Shown here: positions 43,772 to 52,987 of the stretch, piece after piece | Layout of the letters: each line of letters starts with the position of its first letter | Numbering within the stretch: the first letter of the stretch is position 1 | Source of the DNA: an uncultured Aquimarina sp. | Lineage (GTDB): Bacteria; Bacteroidota; Bacteroidia; Flavobacteriales; Flavobacteriaceae | Direction of reading: 5' to 3' | Assembly (NCBI RefSeq): GCF_947496855.1 | Contig: NZ_CANMED010000005.1 | Coordinates: 310,001 to 374,000, forward strand | DNA length: 64,000 nt | Program-made: the position numbers and the translations under genes | The notes under the pieces: generated by a model | Told to the model about the DNA's origin: nothing | The model's database searches: none | The model's input: the letters and a program-made list of their open reading frames with translations, nothing else

Positions 43772-44134
43772 TTATTTTTTCTTTTTACTCTTTTTTGCCA
43801 AAGGATTAAAATTCAAGCATAATTGTATCCAGTATTCCAAATCTTCATCCAGATCAAACCCATCGGCAGTAACAAAAACATATCCTCTCATTGGTCTGCC
43901 TGTAAAATCCATAGGATGACAACCTTCTCTTTTTATAGCTTCTGTATATGCTTCTTCTCCTATACGAGCCATCAAAAGATCTGTTTCTTTCTTTTTATCA
44001 TAATGGATTCCGCAACACATCTTATCATCTACCATAAAGCAAAGACCTCCCATCATTTTTTTAGCATAGAAATTCGCTCTTTTTTCGTGGAGAATCTGAT
44101 GAATGCGATCTGCTGTATATTCACTATATGCCAT
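43772..44134 (-). CDS. TfoX N-terminal domain protein
   Basis: The 120-residue protein matches the TfoX/Sxy N-terminal domain: YAKKMMGGLCFMVDDKMCCGIHYDKK is the glycine- and phenylalanine-rich 'fGG.cfm..gkm..gi' pattern. In Gammaproteobacteria TfoX regulates competence, but stand-alone N-domain proteins in Bacteroidota have no established role. Its ATG overlaps the stop of the remnant DUF2461 frame (TAATG), so it was probably co-translated with that gene. The tail is Lys-rich. Confidence 0.85.
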   Translation of the reverse strand: MAYSEYTADRIHQILHEKRANFYAKKMMGGLCFMVDDKMCCGIHYDKKKETDLLMARIGEEAYTEAIKREGCHPMDFTGRPMRGYVFVTADGFDLDEDLEYWIQLCLNFNPLAKKSKKKK

Positions 44135-44690
44135 TATTCAATTGCTTTTGTTAAATACTCATTTACAAGGTGCATCACTTTCCAATAATTCATAAGTTCA
44201 TTGATAAGAGACTCATTTGTAATAAGAGATGGAGCTTCTTCGCCTACAAAATAAAATTGTTTGTTGGCAATCAAAGGTTCCTTCCCGTAAGCCGCTTTCC
44301 ATTCTTAGGAATTCGCTTTAAAGCGCTCCCTTTGATCTCTTCAAATGTTTGAACAAAAGCCTTATTATCTTCTACTAATTTTCTAAATCCTGAGGGATTT
44401 TGGCCAATTATAATTCTTACATTATGTAATCGCTCCTTCGAAATACTAAAACATCCTCCCATAATTCCTACCATCTCTGGAGAAAAACGTAAAAAAATCC
44501 CCGGAACACTCTTATTTTTACGACCACCTCTGGATATAAATGCAGTATAGTGTAAATTATATGGTGATTTGTCTTTAGAAAAACGAATACCTTTATGAAT
44601 ACGAAGTATACAATCTTTAGGTTCGATCTTTAACTTAGGATCATATTTTTGTATTTCCTTAATCATTTAAATATAATCAAACTGTTCGTT
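44134..44690 (-). pseudogene. Broken DUF2461 family gene
   Basis: The middle part from the ATG at 44666 reads as DUF2461 (IRIHKGIRFSKDKSPYNLHYTAF, then FLRFSPEMVGIMGGCF in the usual order). Near 44302-44306 the frame is lost. Adding one base restores a long continuation (YGKEPLIANKQFYFVGEEAPS, with two residues dropped here) that ends at the stop at 44134-44136, next to tfoX. Upstream of 44666 only a short fragment in the same frame (HANEQFDYI followed by a stop) resembles the missing N terminus, and intact members are about 220 residues. The gene therefore looks truncated and frameshifted. A sequencing error could explain the single base but not the missing start. Confidence 0.7.
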
Positions 44691-44782
44691 AGCGTGAAAT
44701 CAAAACTTGAGCGCTATGGTATATACTATAATTTAAAAATTATTTTTTCTTGACTTCACTCTAAATCACAGCTAACAAAATA

Positions 44783-45145
44783 CTAAAAAATAGAGTGAAA
44801 CGCTACTCGATTTCCTTCTGTATCCAGAAAAATCGCCATAAAACCATTTTCTCCAATAGACGTTTTTGGCATTAAAACTTTTCCGCCTGCTTTCTCTACA
44901 CGAGCTAATGGAACAGACAAATCGTCTCCTCCATTAAGGTACGCAAATGTCCCTTCTTGAGAAGGTGTGTTTCCATTTCCATGTGTTACGCAACCACCTA
45001 CTCCTCCATCTTTGTAAGGAAAAAAAGCCATCTTAAATTCCATATCCATCGGTTGAAGCTTTGTTTCTAATAATTCACTGTAAAACTTTACTGCTCTTTC
45101 AAAATTGGTACTTGGTATTTCAAACCAGCTAATTGCATTTGACAT
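44783..45145 (-). CDS. VOC superfamily protein (glyoxalase/bleomycin resistance-like)
   Basis: A 120-residue single-module VOC protein. The start ISWFEIPSTNFERAVKFYSELL is the classic beta-alpha entry, and the end GFMAIFLDTEGNRVAFHS carries the usual C-terminal 'D.eGN.v.' strand with candidate metal-binding residues. The fold supports many reactions, and no substrate can be named. It is separated from the TPR-like gene on the other strand by 93 nt. Confidence 0.88.
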   Translation of the reverse strand: MSNAISWFEIPSTNFERAVKFYSELLETKLQPMDMEFKMAFFPYKDGGVGGCVTHGNGNTPSQEGTFAYLNGGDDLSVPLARVEKAGGKVLMPKTSIGENGFMAIFLDTEGNRVAFHSIF

Positions 45146-45238
45146 AATGATGTTTTGTATTGATTAAGAATATCTCAAAGGTATAGGATAGAAGTCAGCA
45201 AGAAAAACATTATTTTTGAAAAAACATAGGTTTCTAAA

Positions 45239-46630
45239 ATGAAAAAAAATGAAGAATTATTCTTTTTGATAAAATCATTAACCAAAAGCGAAAAACGTTA
45301 TTTCAAAGTAAATATAAAAGGAAATGAAACATCAGAATACATAACATTATTTAATGCAATTGATGCGCAAAAAAAATATAACGAATTCGAAATTAAAGAG
45401 TTGTTTAAAAACAAAGCGTTTACGAATCAATTAACAACTATAAAAAATTACTTAAAGCAACGCATTTTACAATCTTTAAGAAATTATCACTCGAGAATTT
45501 CTATAAAAGCGGAGTTAACGGATATTCTACGTAATATAGAAATTTTGTTCCATAAAGGCTTATACACCATTTGCGAGAGCGAACTAAATCGTGCAGAGAA
45601 GAAAGCAGTACATTTTCAGCAGGATGTATTATTATTTCAGCTTAGGGATTGGAAAAGAAAAGTACATCAAGCCTTATACCCGCAGGATTTCGAAACTTTA
45701 AAACATATCGTTACAAAACAAAAAACTTCTCTAAACTCCACCGTAGAATATATCAATCTTCTACTAGCGAATACTGATCCTATAAATTTCTCATTATCTC
45801 ACAAAAAAACACATCGTATTCAAAACAAAACACTAAAAACCCTTCATTTATATCGAAAACAGCTTGCTGGAAAAAACTATGAAAAAGCTAAACAAACTAT
45901 AGAAAAACTGATAAAAGAATGGGAACAAAATCCAGAACTATTAAAAGAGTATTTCACAACCTATTTTTCGGTCTGCAATAACTATCTCGGGTATCTTGTC
46001 TTTAAAAAGCTGCACAAAGAAGCTTTTGTTCGGATTTTACTATTAAAACAAAAAGCAAAAGAAATCACTACTTCTTCGGCCTCTTTAATAAAAGAAACCC
46101 TACGCCTTTATAACATTGAACTAGAGATTCACAGAAACCTTAAAGACCTTCATAACACACAAGAGGTTATTGAGAACATTCAGGACTTCATCACCAATAA
46201 CAAAACAATGATCCCAGCAAATTACTGGCTTTCTTTCCGATTTCAATTTGCTAATATTTACTTTCAGAAAAAAGATTATAAAAAAGCATTACACTGGATC
46301 AATGCTATTCTTAATTATCAAACCAAAAAAGATCGAAAGGATCTGATCACCTACACATATTGGCTTAATCTATTAGTTCATTATGAACTCCAAAACGAAT
46401 TTACCTTGAGACACCTAATTAATGCTTTCAAAAAATATTTAAAAAAGCACAAAAACATAGATTTCTATGAAAAATTATTATTAAAGTTTTTATCAAAAAC
46501 AGTTGAGTATCCAGATAAAGAAAAGAAAAAAGCATTTGAACAACTTTCGGAACAATTAAGAGAAAATCCTATCCCCATATTTATTTTAGGTTATGTAGAT
46601 TTTAAAGACTGGATCGATCATAAATATTAG
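45239..46630 (+). CDS. Helical, probably TPR-like cytoplasmic protein of unknown function
   Basis: I do not recognise a named family. The 463-residue protein has no signal peptide or membrane helix. It begins with a segment LIKSLTKSEKRYFKVNI, seen in several flavobacterial hypothetical proteins, and continues as Lys-rich alpha helices with degenerate TPR-like units, such as FQFANIYFQKKDYKKALHWI near residue 337. It may be a scaffold for protein contacts. The gene stands alone. Confidence 0.7.
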   Translation: MKKNEELFFLIKSLTKSEKRYFKVNIKGNETSEYITLFNAIDAQKKYNEFEIKELFKNKAFTNQLTTIKNYLKQRILQSLRNYHSRISIKAELTDILRNIEILFHKGLYTICESELNRAEKKAVHFQQDVLLFQLRDWKRKVHQALYPQDFETLKHIVTKQKTSLNSTVEYINLLLANTDPINFSLSHKKTHRIQNKTLKTLHLYRKQLAGKNYEKAKQTIEKLIKEWEQNPELLKEYFTTYFSVCNNYLGYLVFKKLHKEAFVRILLLKQKAKEITTSSASLIKETLRLYNIELEIHRNLKDLHNTQEVIENIQDFITNNKTMIPANYWLSFRFQFANIYFQKKDYKKALHWINAILNYQTKKDRKDLITYTYWLNLLVHYELQNEFTLRHLINAFKKYLKKHKNIDFYEKLLLKFLSKTVEYPDKEKKKAFEQLSEQLRENPIPIFILGYVDFKDWIDHKY

Positions 46631-46932
46631 TGGAATCGCTAGTTTAGAATCCAGTAGCAAAATTTTTAGTTTAGAAGTTTGTTGTCGTTTCGGAAGTACT
46701 AGGACAGCAGCAGTCGAAGCAAGAATGTTTAGTAACAATTGATCAGAATGAACTTATTTTGTCTAATTTTAGAGAAGATAGTTTTTTTCAGGATTTCAAT
46801 TTCAAAATACTTCTAAATTAAGTTTAACATTTTAACCATTTCTTTTAATCAAAAGTTAATTAGTTACAAAAAAGTAATATTTAGTAATCATTTGGGTTTA
46901 ACATACTGTTAATAACTTAAACACAAACTCAA
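46631..46932. other. Intergenic region upstream of the astacin-like protease
   Basis: These 302 nt hold no ORF or repeat that I could support. The last 120 nt are AT-rich, as expected for a promoter region; no clear -7 box stands out. Confidence 0.4.
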
Positions 46933-47967
46933 ATGAAAATTAACAAATCAATTTTATTGATGGGTACAGCTTTAGCTATACTCTCATGTTCAGAAAATGA
47001 ACCAATTTCTGAATTAGAAAATCTAGAACCGGACAACCAGGTCTTTGATGGTGCCGAAAGAGCTAATTTTTCGGAAACTGGAACGATTAAAGAAGGGTTT
47101 TATGCAGGATTGCCTATCACCTATGAGTCTATAGATGAAGACAATATTTTTGAAGGAGATATTATTCTTCCAAAAGATGAAATCTATACAGAGAGTTCTA
47201 ATTTTGTATTAGAAAATGGACAAGATCCTTCTCTAAGTAGAAGTGTCGGACGAACTTCTGGTAGATGGCCCAATAATACTGTTTACTATACAATAGCAAA
47301 TGATCTTCCTAATCAATCAAGAGTCACCAATGCTATAGCAAGTTGGGAAAACAATACCAATCTTACTTTTATACAAAGAACTAACGAATCCAACTATATC
47401 AATTTTAGACCTGGTAGCGGATGTTCTTCAAGTGTAGGAATGGTTGGTGGAAGACAAAACATCAATTTAGCAAGTGGTTGTAGCACTGGAAATACCATCC
47501 ACGAAATTGGTCATGCTGTTGGACTATGGCACGAACAAAGTAGAGCTGATAGAGATCAATATGTTACCATTAATTTTCAGAACATACAATCTGGTAAAGA
47601 TTTCAACTTCAAAACCTATGTAGAACAAGGATATGATGGAGATGAATACACCAGTTCTTTAGATTTTGGATCTATTATGATGTATGGAGCATATTCTTTT
47701 TCTAATAATGGTCAACCAACAATTACCAGAAAAAATGGAAGTACATACTCCGTTCAAAGAAATGCATTATCTACAGGAGATTTAGAAGGAATCGAAAAAA
47801 TGTATCCGGATGGCGGTGATGGTGGCGGTGAACCAACTTACGAAAACGGACAATATTATACTGTTTATGGGTTAAGAGTATATAGATACAATGATAAATG
47901 GTACTACTATAGTTCTCAAGGATGGAGAGAAGTAGTTTATGTCAATGGTGCTTGGTACTACGCATAA
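46933..47967 (+). CDS. Astacin-type (M12A) zinc metallopeptidase lipoprotein
   Basis: A lipobox ends at Cys19 (AILSC), followed by the acidic stretch SENEPISE, suggesting surface exposure. The catalytic domain spans about 105-298. Its zinc signature HEIGHAVGLWHE has His190, Glu191, His194 and His200, and the Met-turn follows in SIMMYGAY. The astacin start RWPNNTVYYTI is present at 111. A Gly-rich linker leads to a short tail with repeated aromatic residues (RVYRYNDKWYYYS), perhaps a small binding module. A terminator follows. Confidence 0.93.
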   Translation: MKINKSILLMGTALAILSCSENEPISELENLEPDNQVFDGAERANFSETGTIKEGFYAGLPITYESIDEDNIFEGDIILPKDEIYTESSNFVLENGQDPSLSRSVGRTSGRWPNNTVYYTIANDLPNQSRVTNAIASWENNTNLTFIQRTNESNYINFRPGSGCSSSVGMVGGRQNINLASGCSTGNTIHEIGHAVGLWHEQSRADRDQYVTINFQNIQSGKDFNFKTYVEQGYDGDEYTSSLDFGSIMMYGAYSFSNNGQPTITRKNGSTYSVQRNALSTGDLEGIEKMYPDGGDGGGEPTYENGQYYTVYGLRVYRYNDKWYYYSSQGWREVVYVNGAWYYA

Positions 47968-47998
47968 AATATAATCTAACATAGTCATCAATTTTTTT

Positions 47999-48028
47999 AA
48001 GCCTTAGGTAAATTTACCTAAGGCTTTT
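47999..48028 (+). terminator. Terminator after the astacin-like gene
   Basis: AAGCCTTAGGTA and TACCTAAGGCTT form a long palindromic stem at 47999-48026, followed by TT. It lies 32 nt after the stop codon. Confidence 0.8.
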
Positions 48029-48080
48029 AATTTTTAGTTGCAACGATATTCCCTATTTTTGGTCTGTTATTGAAAATCTT

Positions 48081-48665
48081 ATGATGAGATCATTGTTATC
48101 CTTATTACTAATACTAACTATCATCTGTCTTGGGTGTAAAAACGAGAATACTGTTAGTACCGAAAAGGAAATTGAAATTATTCAACTTGATAGTTTATCG
48201 AAAGAAAAAGCCGATATTGATGTACTAAAACTTTCCGTTCAAACAACAAAAGATTTAGAAAACTTTGAAGATTTCCAAAATCTTAAGGCGTTAATACTAT
48301 CTATGAACAAGTCAAATCCTTTTGACATCAATAAATACGCAGATAGTGTTGATTTATTAGTACAAAATTTCAAAGAAAATTTATCCGAGGATTTAAAAGT
48401 GAATCCTATAAATTCCAGAATTGCAGTATTGGCTACAGAATCTGGATTACTATTACAGCTAACACAAAAGCAAAATCAAGATGCTCAGAAACTAATGGAC
48501 GCCAATATCAGGTTGCTTACAGCTTACAATAGTTTAATTATTCAGTTAAATGAGTTATCACTAGCAATACCAGAAGATATTGAAAAGGAACTGCTTAGAG
48601 AACGAGATATTTTAAGAGATTCTATTCTAAATCCGGAAGAAAAGAACATAGAAATTGAAGAGTAA
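48081..48665 (+). CDS. Small lipoprotein of unknown function
   Basis: A 194-residue exported protein with lipobox ending at Cys19 (IICLGC). The mature part is mostly charged alpha helix with no motif I recognise; helices such as LAIPEDIEKELLRERDIL suggest a coiled-coil character. A TATTTTTG sequence at 48054-48061 could be a -7 box. It is 6 nt upstream of the SnoaL-like gene and probably in one operon with it. Confidence 0.75.
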   Translation: MMRSLLSLLLILTIICLGCKNENTVSTEKEIEIIQLDSLSKEKADIDVLKLSVQTTKDLENFEDFQNLKALILSMNKSNPFDINKYADSVDLLVQNFKENLSEDLKVNPINSRIAVLATESGLLLQLTQKQNQDAQKLMDANIRLLTAYNSLIIQLNELSLAIPEDIEKELLRERDILRDSILNPEEKNIEIEE

Positions 48666-48671
48666 GTTATT

Positions 48672-49190
48672 ATGAAAAACATTGCCCTTTTTATTTGTTT
48701 AGCCATCACCATTGTTTGTAAAGCTCAGACAAAGGATACTAAAATCATAGATACAAAAAAAGAAATCAACCAGATTTTAGAAAAATGGCATAAAGCAGCT
48801 GCCGATGCTTCGTATGACACATATTTCGGGTTAATGACAGTGGATGCAATATTTATTGGAACTGATGCTACCGAAAATTGGGATTTGACATCTTTCAAAG
48901 CATTTTCTAAACCTTATTTTGACAAAGGAAAAGCATGGAGCTTTAGTACTTTAGAAAGAAATATATTTACACAAACCAAAGCGAACCTGGCTTGGTTTGA
49001 TGAGCTATTGGACACACAAATGGGTATATGCCGAGGAAGTGGTGTATTAGAAAAAACAAAAGAAGGTTGGAAAATAAAACACTATGTGCTTTCTATTGCT
49101 ATACCTAATGAAAATGTAAAAGAAATCACTGCTCTCAAAAAAACCTTTGATACTGATTTAATGAAAAAACTAAGAAGTAAGCAGAACTAA
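48672..49190 (+). CDS. Exported SnoaL/DUF4440-like protein
   Basis: The 172-residue protein has a signal peptide (about 1-19, ending CKAQT) without lipobox character. The rest has the NTF2/SnoaL-like order: the helix EINQILEKWHKAAADASYDTYFGLM, then FIGTDATENWDLTSFKAF and C-terminal strands including SGVLEKTKEGWKIKHYVLS. Bacterial members often have unknown roles. Its stop overlaps the convergent HAD gene by 4 nt. Confidence 0.82.
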   Translation: MKNIALFICLAITIVCKAQTKDTKIIDTKKEINQILEKWHKAAADASYDTYFGLMTVDAIFIGTDATENWDLTSFKAFSKPYFDKGKAWSFSTLERNIFTQTKANLAWFDELLDTQMGICRGSGVLEKTKEGWKIKHYVLSIAIPNENVKEITALKKTFDTDLMKKLRSKQN

Positions 49191-49846
49191 AACAACGTTT
49201 TTGTAAATTCTTCTATATTAGCATAGCACTTGGTCGCTCCGCTCTCTAATAGCTTTCCTTTATTTTTATTTCCTATTCCAACAAAATCTAAGGATAAATT
49301 CTGAGCTGTTTTTAAATCCCAAAGCCCATCTCCTACAGAAACGATATTTGTAAAAACTGGTTTTTTATAAAAAGTTTTCGCTCTTTCTACTGCATCCATA
49401 ACAAACCCTTCTCTTGATTCGTGTGTCATAGAAGTGGCTAGTAACGATTCATCATACCAAATATCACATTGCTCTAACTTAAGCATTGCTGGTTTAGGTA
49501 ATGCTCCAGTCGCAAAACAAAATGGTATAGAATTATCCCTAAAAAGCTGTATTAAAACTTTAGCGCCTTTAATCTCTTTTACGGGATGGAACTCAAGCAT
49601 CTGTTTAACCAAATTATCCTCAAAAGGCTCTAATAGATCATTCGGAAACTCATCCTTAAAATTACGTTCATAATTATAGCGAAGCGCATAACTATCCGTA
49701 TGGTGCTTATAATTATTATAATCGGTATCTACATTTTTAATTCCAGAACTAATCATTGCTTTAGTAACAGAAATAAGATACATAGCTACACTATCTGTTA
49801 AAGTTCCATCAATATCAAATATGTATAATGTATCTTTCAATAGCAT
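49187..49846 (-). CDS. HAD-superfamily hydrolase, phosphoglycolate-phosphatase-like
   Basis: The 219-residue protein has HAD motif I DIDGTLTDS (about 11-19, nucleophile Asp11 and acid Asp13), motif II in FATGALPKP near 110, and motif III/IV near VSVGDGLWDLKTAQNL at 175. A helical cap follows motif I, as in subclass I phosphatases. The substrate cannot be named. It is separated by 9 nt from the TonB-dependent receptor stop on the same strand. Confidence 0.87.
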   Translation of the reverse strand: MLLKDTLYIFDIDGTLTDSVAMYLISVTKAMISSGIKNVDTDYNNYKHHTDSYALRYNYERNFKDEFPNDLLEPFEDNLVKQMLEFHPVKEIKGAKVLIQLFRDNSIPFCFATGALPKPAMLKLEQCDIWYDESLLATSMTHESREGFVMDAVERAKTFYKKPVFTNIVSVGDGLWDLKTAQNLSLDFVGIGNKNKGKLLESGATKCYANIEEFTKTLF

Positions 49847-49855
49847 GATTTTAAC

Positions 49856-52264
49856 CTATAAAGAATATTTTAACGATAAAATAAAGTTTCTTCCAGCCCC
49901 TGCAATACCTGATGAGTATGGCCTATATCGTTGATCAGTAACATTCTCAATTGTTAAGGTTGTCTGTAAACTTTTAGTAAACTGGTATCTTGATCGTATG
50001 TTCAGTATATACCATGAAGGAGAATATGGGTTGCCATTTTCATCAAGAGCATATAAAAAGTCATTATTTTGCTGCGATGGTGCTAATTCTTCAAAATCAA
50101 ACTGACCATTATATATAGCAGAGAAATCGATCATCCATTTATCCTTTGTATAGGTAAGATTAGTACTTCCGAATTGAGGAGCTACATGTCTTGATGGTGA
50201 AATGGATCCATCATCCAATTCTTCCTCTCCTCCAGTAAAAGTATATTTTGAAGAAAGGTTGAAATTTTTTATAAAATCATAACTCATTCCAGCTTCAAAA
50301 CCATAAATCTGTGCATTTGCAGCATTCTGAATCGCTTGTACATTACTCGGTTCTCCGCCAAAAAGAATTTCAGTCTCTCCATTAAGTGCAAAATCTCTAC
50401 GAACCAATGCATTATCCAGCTGCGTGTAATAAGTAGCTAAATCGATTTTAAAATTTTTACCCACATTTGCCGTTACTCCTATTTCACCATTATATGCATA
50501 TTCTGGTTCTAAATCTGGATTAGGCACAACCACTGAACCTGGTTCAGAGTCAAATATTTTACCAACATCATCAATATTAGGTGCCCTAAATGCTGTTGAA
50601 AAATTTATTTTCCATTGCAAAATTTCATTCGGCAACCAACTAATCCCTGCTGTCCCCGTAAATGCTTCTGTATCTAAATTAGCCTCAGTAAACGGAAAAT
50701 CAAAAAATGAATCATCAAATTCGGAATACAAAATGATTCTATTATATCGTATACCTCCTTGAAACCTTAATTTTTCACTTAATTTACTTTTTAGACTAGC
50801 ATAAGCTGCTATAGACTGCCAAGTAGATCCATCCGGATATCTGGAAGGTGCAGCTACAATTTCACTAGTTAAAATATTAAGCGTCGAACCTTCAGAAGAT
50901 ACTTGGTTTAATATATATTCTAATCCATAATACACAGATGTCTTTTCATCAAACGTTTTTTCAAAATCAAGATTTGCGGAGTATGCATCCACTTCTTCTT
51001 TTGTTCTTGATAATATTTCTTCTCCAAAATCACGATCGTTTCTACTTTCTTGAAAATTTTGATAAGCTGCTGTAAATTTAGCCTTATCATATAATCGATT
51101 TTTCCATTTATTGGTTAACTGAACATTCCCCATTAACCATTTTTGAGGGCCGTAATACCATTCTGCAGATCTCAGGTTTTCATCTCTAAGACGAATCAAA
51201 CGATCATATCTTGGGTAATCTGATGTTTTTGTATAAATAAAACCAGCATTAATATCCCATTTTTCATTAGGTATAAAATGTACTTTTTGTAAAAAATTCA
51301 TTTGATCATATCCCGTGAATTTTTGAGTTTTCGAATCATCATTTTCTATTACAGTATCTACACCGTCAACAGTTTGCACAAATTCACTACGCAAATAATC
51401 ATCCGGGCCATGGCTTCCCATTTTTAGATCATCGAAATCAGTATAGCTCACACTTGTTAAAAAAGCCCATTTTTCTAAACCAATATTAAAATCAATATGA
51501 CCGGTTTTCTCATTACTAGCACTGGCATATCTCATTATTGCATTACCACTCAATTTATTCTTACCACGTATCGCTATCTTTGGCTGAGCTGTATAAAAAT
51601 TCATTACGCCACCCACAGCATCACTCCCATACACTACAGATCCTGGACCCAATATTACTTCTGTTCTATCAATAGTGAAAGGATCCACAGATATTACATT
51701 TTGCACGTTTCCTCCTCTAAAAATTGCATTATTCATACGCACTCCATCTACCGTAAGTAATAGTCGATTCGTAGAAAATCCTCTGATTATTGGACTACCC
51801 CCTCCTAATTGACTTTTTTGTATAAATACTTGACCACTACTTTGTAAAAGGTCAGCAGACGTTTGTGGTGTAGAAAAAGCTATTTCATCAGAGGTGATGC
51901 TAACAATCTTTTGGGTAACATCTTTTTTATCTTGCTCCCACTTAGAAACCGAAATAACAACTTCTGATAATTGATTTTCGTCTACTTCAAGATATACAAC
52001 ACTTGAAGAGGCAATAATTTCTGATTTAGTTGATGTAGAGGTGATATGAGAAATATGAACAAAATAAAGTGTTTCTGTATCCAAAAAAGTGGAAATATCT
52101 ACTATTCCATCAAAATCCGTGATAGCTGTCTTTGATTTTGTTTTATTGTGAATTGTGACACTAGGGATTGGCTGATTATTTGACCTACTTAGTACCGTGA
52201 TACTTTGAGCAGCATTATCTGTGACAAAAAACAAAGTGAATACAACAACTAAAAATAAGCGCAT
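49856..52264 (-). CDS. TonB-dependent outer membrane receptor
   Basis: The 802-residue receptor has a signal peptide (about 1-19), a carboxypeptidase-regulatory-like domain (about 20-105), a plug with VDGVRMNNAIFRGGNVQN and GSDAVGGVMNFYTAQP, and a barrel ending in aromatic/Leu residues (LSLKYSL). It is not SusC-type: it lacks the SusC signature and a SusD partner. Substrate could be a siderophore, metal or vitamin; no neighbour decides. It lies 3 nt after recO, in one transcription unit with recO and porZ. Confidence 0.9.
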   Translation of the reverse strand: MRLFLVVVFTLFFVTDNAAQSITVLSRSNNQPIPSVTIHNKTKSKTAITDFDGIVDISTFLDTETLYFVHISHITSTSTKSEIIASSSVVYLEVDENQLSEVVISVSKWEQDKKDVTQKIVSITSDEIAFSTPQTSADLLQSSGQVFIQKSQLGGGSPIIRGFSTNRLLLTVDGVRMNNAIFRGGNVQNVISVDPFTIDRTEVILGPGSVVYGSDAVGGVMNFYTAQPKIAIRGKNKLSGNAIMRYASASNEKTGHIDFNIGLEKWAFLTSVSYTDFDDLKMGSHGPDDYLRSEFVQTVDGVDTVIENDDSKTQKFTGYDQMNFLQKVHFIPNEKWDINAGFIYTKTSDYPRYDRLIRLRDENLRSAEWYYGPQKWLMGNVQLTNKWKNRLYDKAKFTAAYQNFQESRNDRDFGEEILSRTKEEVDAYSANLDFEKTFDEKTSVYYGLEYILNQVSSEGSTLNILTSEIVAAPSRYPDGSTWQSIAAYASLKSKLSEKLRFQGGIRYNRIILYSEFDDSFFDFPFTEANLDTEAFTGTAGISWLPNEILQWKINFSTAFRAPNIDDVGKIFDSEPGSVVVPNPDLEPEYAYNGEIGVTANVGKNFKIDLATYYTQLDNALVRRDFALNGETEILFGGEPSNVQAIQNAANAQIYGFEAGMSYDFIKNFNLSSKYTFTGGEEELDDGSISPSRHVAPQFGSTNLTYTKDKWMIDFSAIYNGQFDFEELAPSQQNNDFLYALDENGNPYSPSWYILNIRSRYQFTKSLQTTLTIENVTDQRYRPYSSGIAGAGRNFILSLKYSL

Positions 52265-52267
52265 TAC

Positions 52268-52987
52268 TTAACTAAAAATTTCATTCAAAATAGAAAGCGA
52301 TTTCGGCTTTTTAAAACCGTGCAAATGTAGCTCAAAATATACTAATAACATGCTAAGAATTTCATTTCTTACTATTCTAGACATTTTAATACTCATACTT
52401 TCTTCAAATGTCGTGCCTAAAAACTCCTTGAACATCAAAACACTATATCCTTCTAAACAATAAACATTAGAATTATCATCCTGAAAACGGCCTTCATGCA
52501 TATTAAAAACAGATAAGGAAATATCCGATATGTCAGGATAAAAACCTAAATACTGTGTAAGTTTTATCAAAAACGAAATATGAAAATTACCAATATTATC
52601 GTGAGAATCTAACCACAAAAAGGTGGTTTCCAGGTAATGAAAAAGTTCTTCGTTTACTTCCTCTTCGCGAATTGTGTTTTTTAATACTTCTGAAAGAAAA
52701 AACACTAATGAACTTTTAACAAAATCCGTATGTAATGATTGATATGGAATCAGAATTTTAGCTTCTTTAATTCTTTCTAAAGTACCCTTATCTTTATGGT
52801 TAGCTTCTATCTCTAATAACGTCAAAGGCTGAAACAATGATGATCTTATTTTTCCACGTTTGGATTTTAATATGCCTTTTAATAAATAAGAGCGTAATCC
52901 GCTAGTTTTTGTCAACAAAGAGACTATTAAATCACTTTCTCCATAACGCAAAGAGTGAATTACTATAGCCGAAGTCTGCACAATCAT
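52268..52987 (-). CDS. recO: DNA repair protein RecO
   Basis: RecO mediates RecA loading and strand annealing in recombination repair. The N-terminal OB-fold segment is recognisable: AIVIHSLRYGESDLIVSLLT, followed by LRSYLLKGILKSKRG. The length of 239 residues is normal. Its ATG shares a base with the stop of the porZ gene (TAATG). The family's zinc-binding cysteines, absent in several Bacteroidota members, are also not seen here. Confidence 0.9.
   Translation of the reverse strand: MIVQTSAIVIHSLRYGESDLIVSLLTKTSGLRSYLLKGILKSKRGKIRSSLFQPLTLLEIEANHKDKGTLERIKEAKILIPYQSLHTDFVKSSLVFFLSEVLKNTIREEEVNEELFHYLETTFLWLDSHDNIGNFHISFLIKLTQYLGFYPDISDISLSVFNMHEGRFQDDNSNVYCLEGYSVLMFKEFLGTTFEESMSIKMSRIVRNEILSMLLVYFELHLHGFKKPKSLSILNEIFS

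Noticed and set aside
43823..44188. A 121-codon plus-strand reading frame opposite the tfoX-like gene
   Set aside because: It lies entirely over the tfoX-like gene and part of the broken DUF2461 gene on the other strand, and its protein has no family features.
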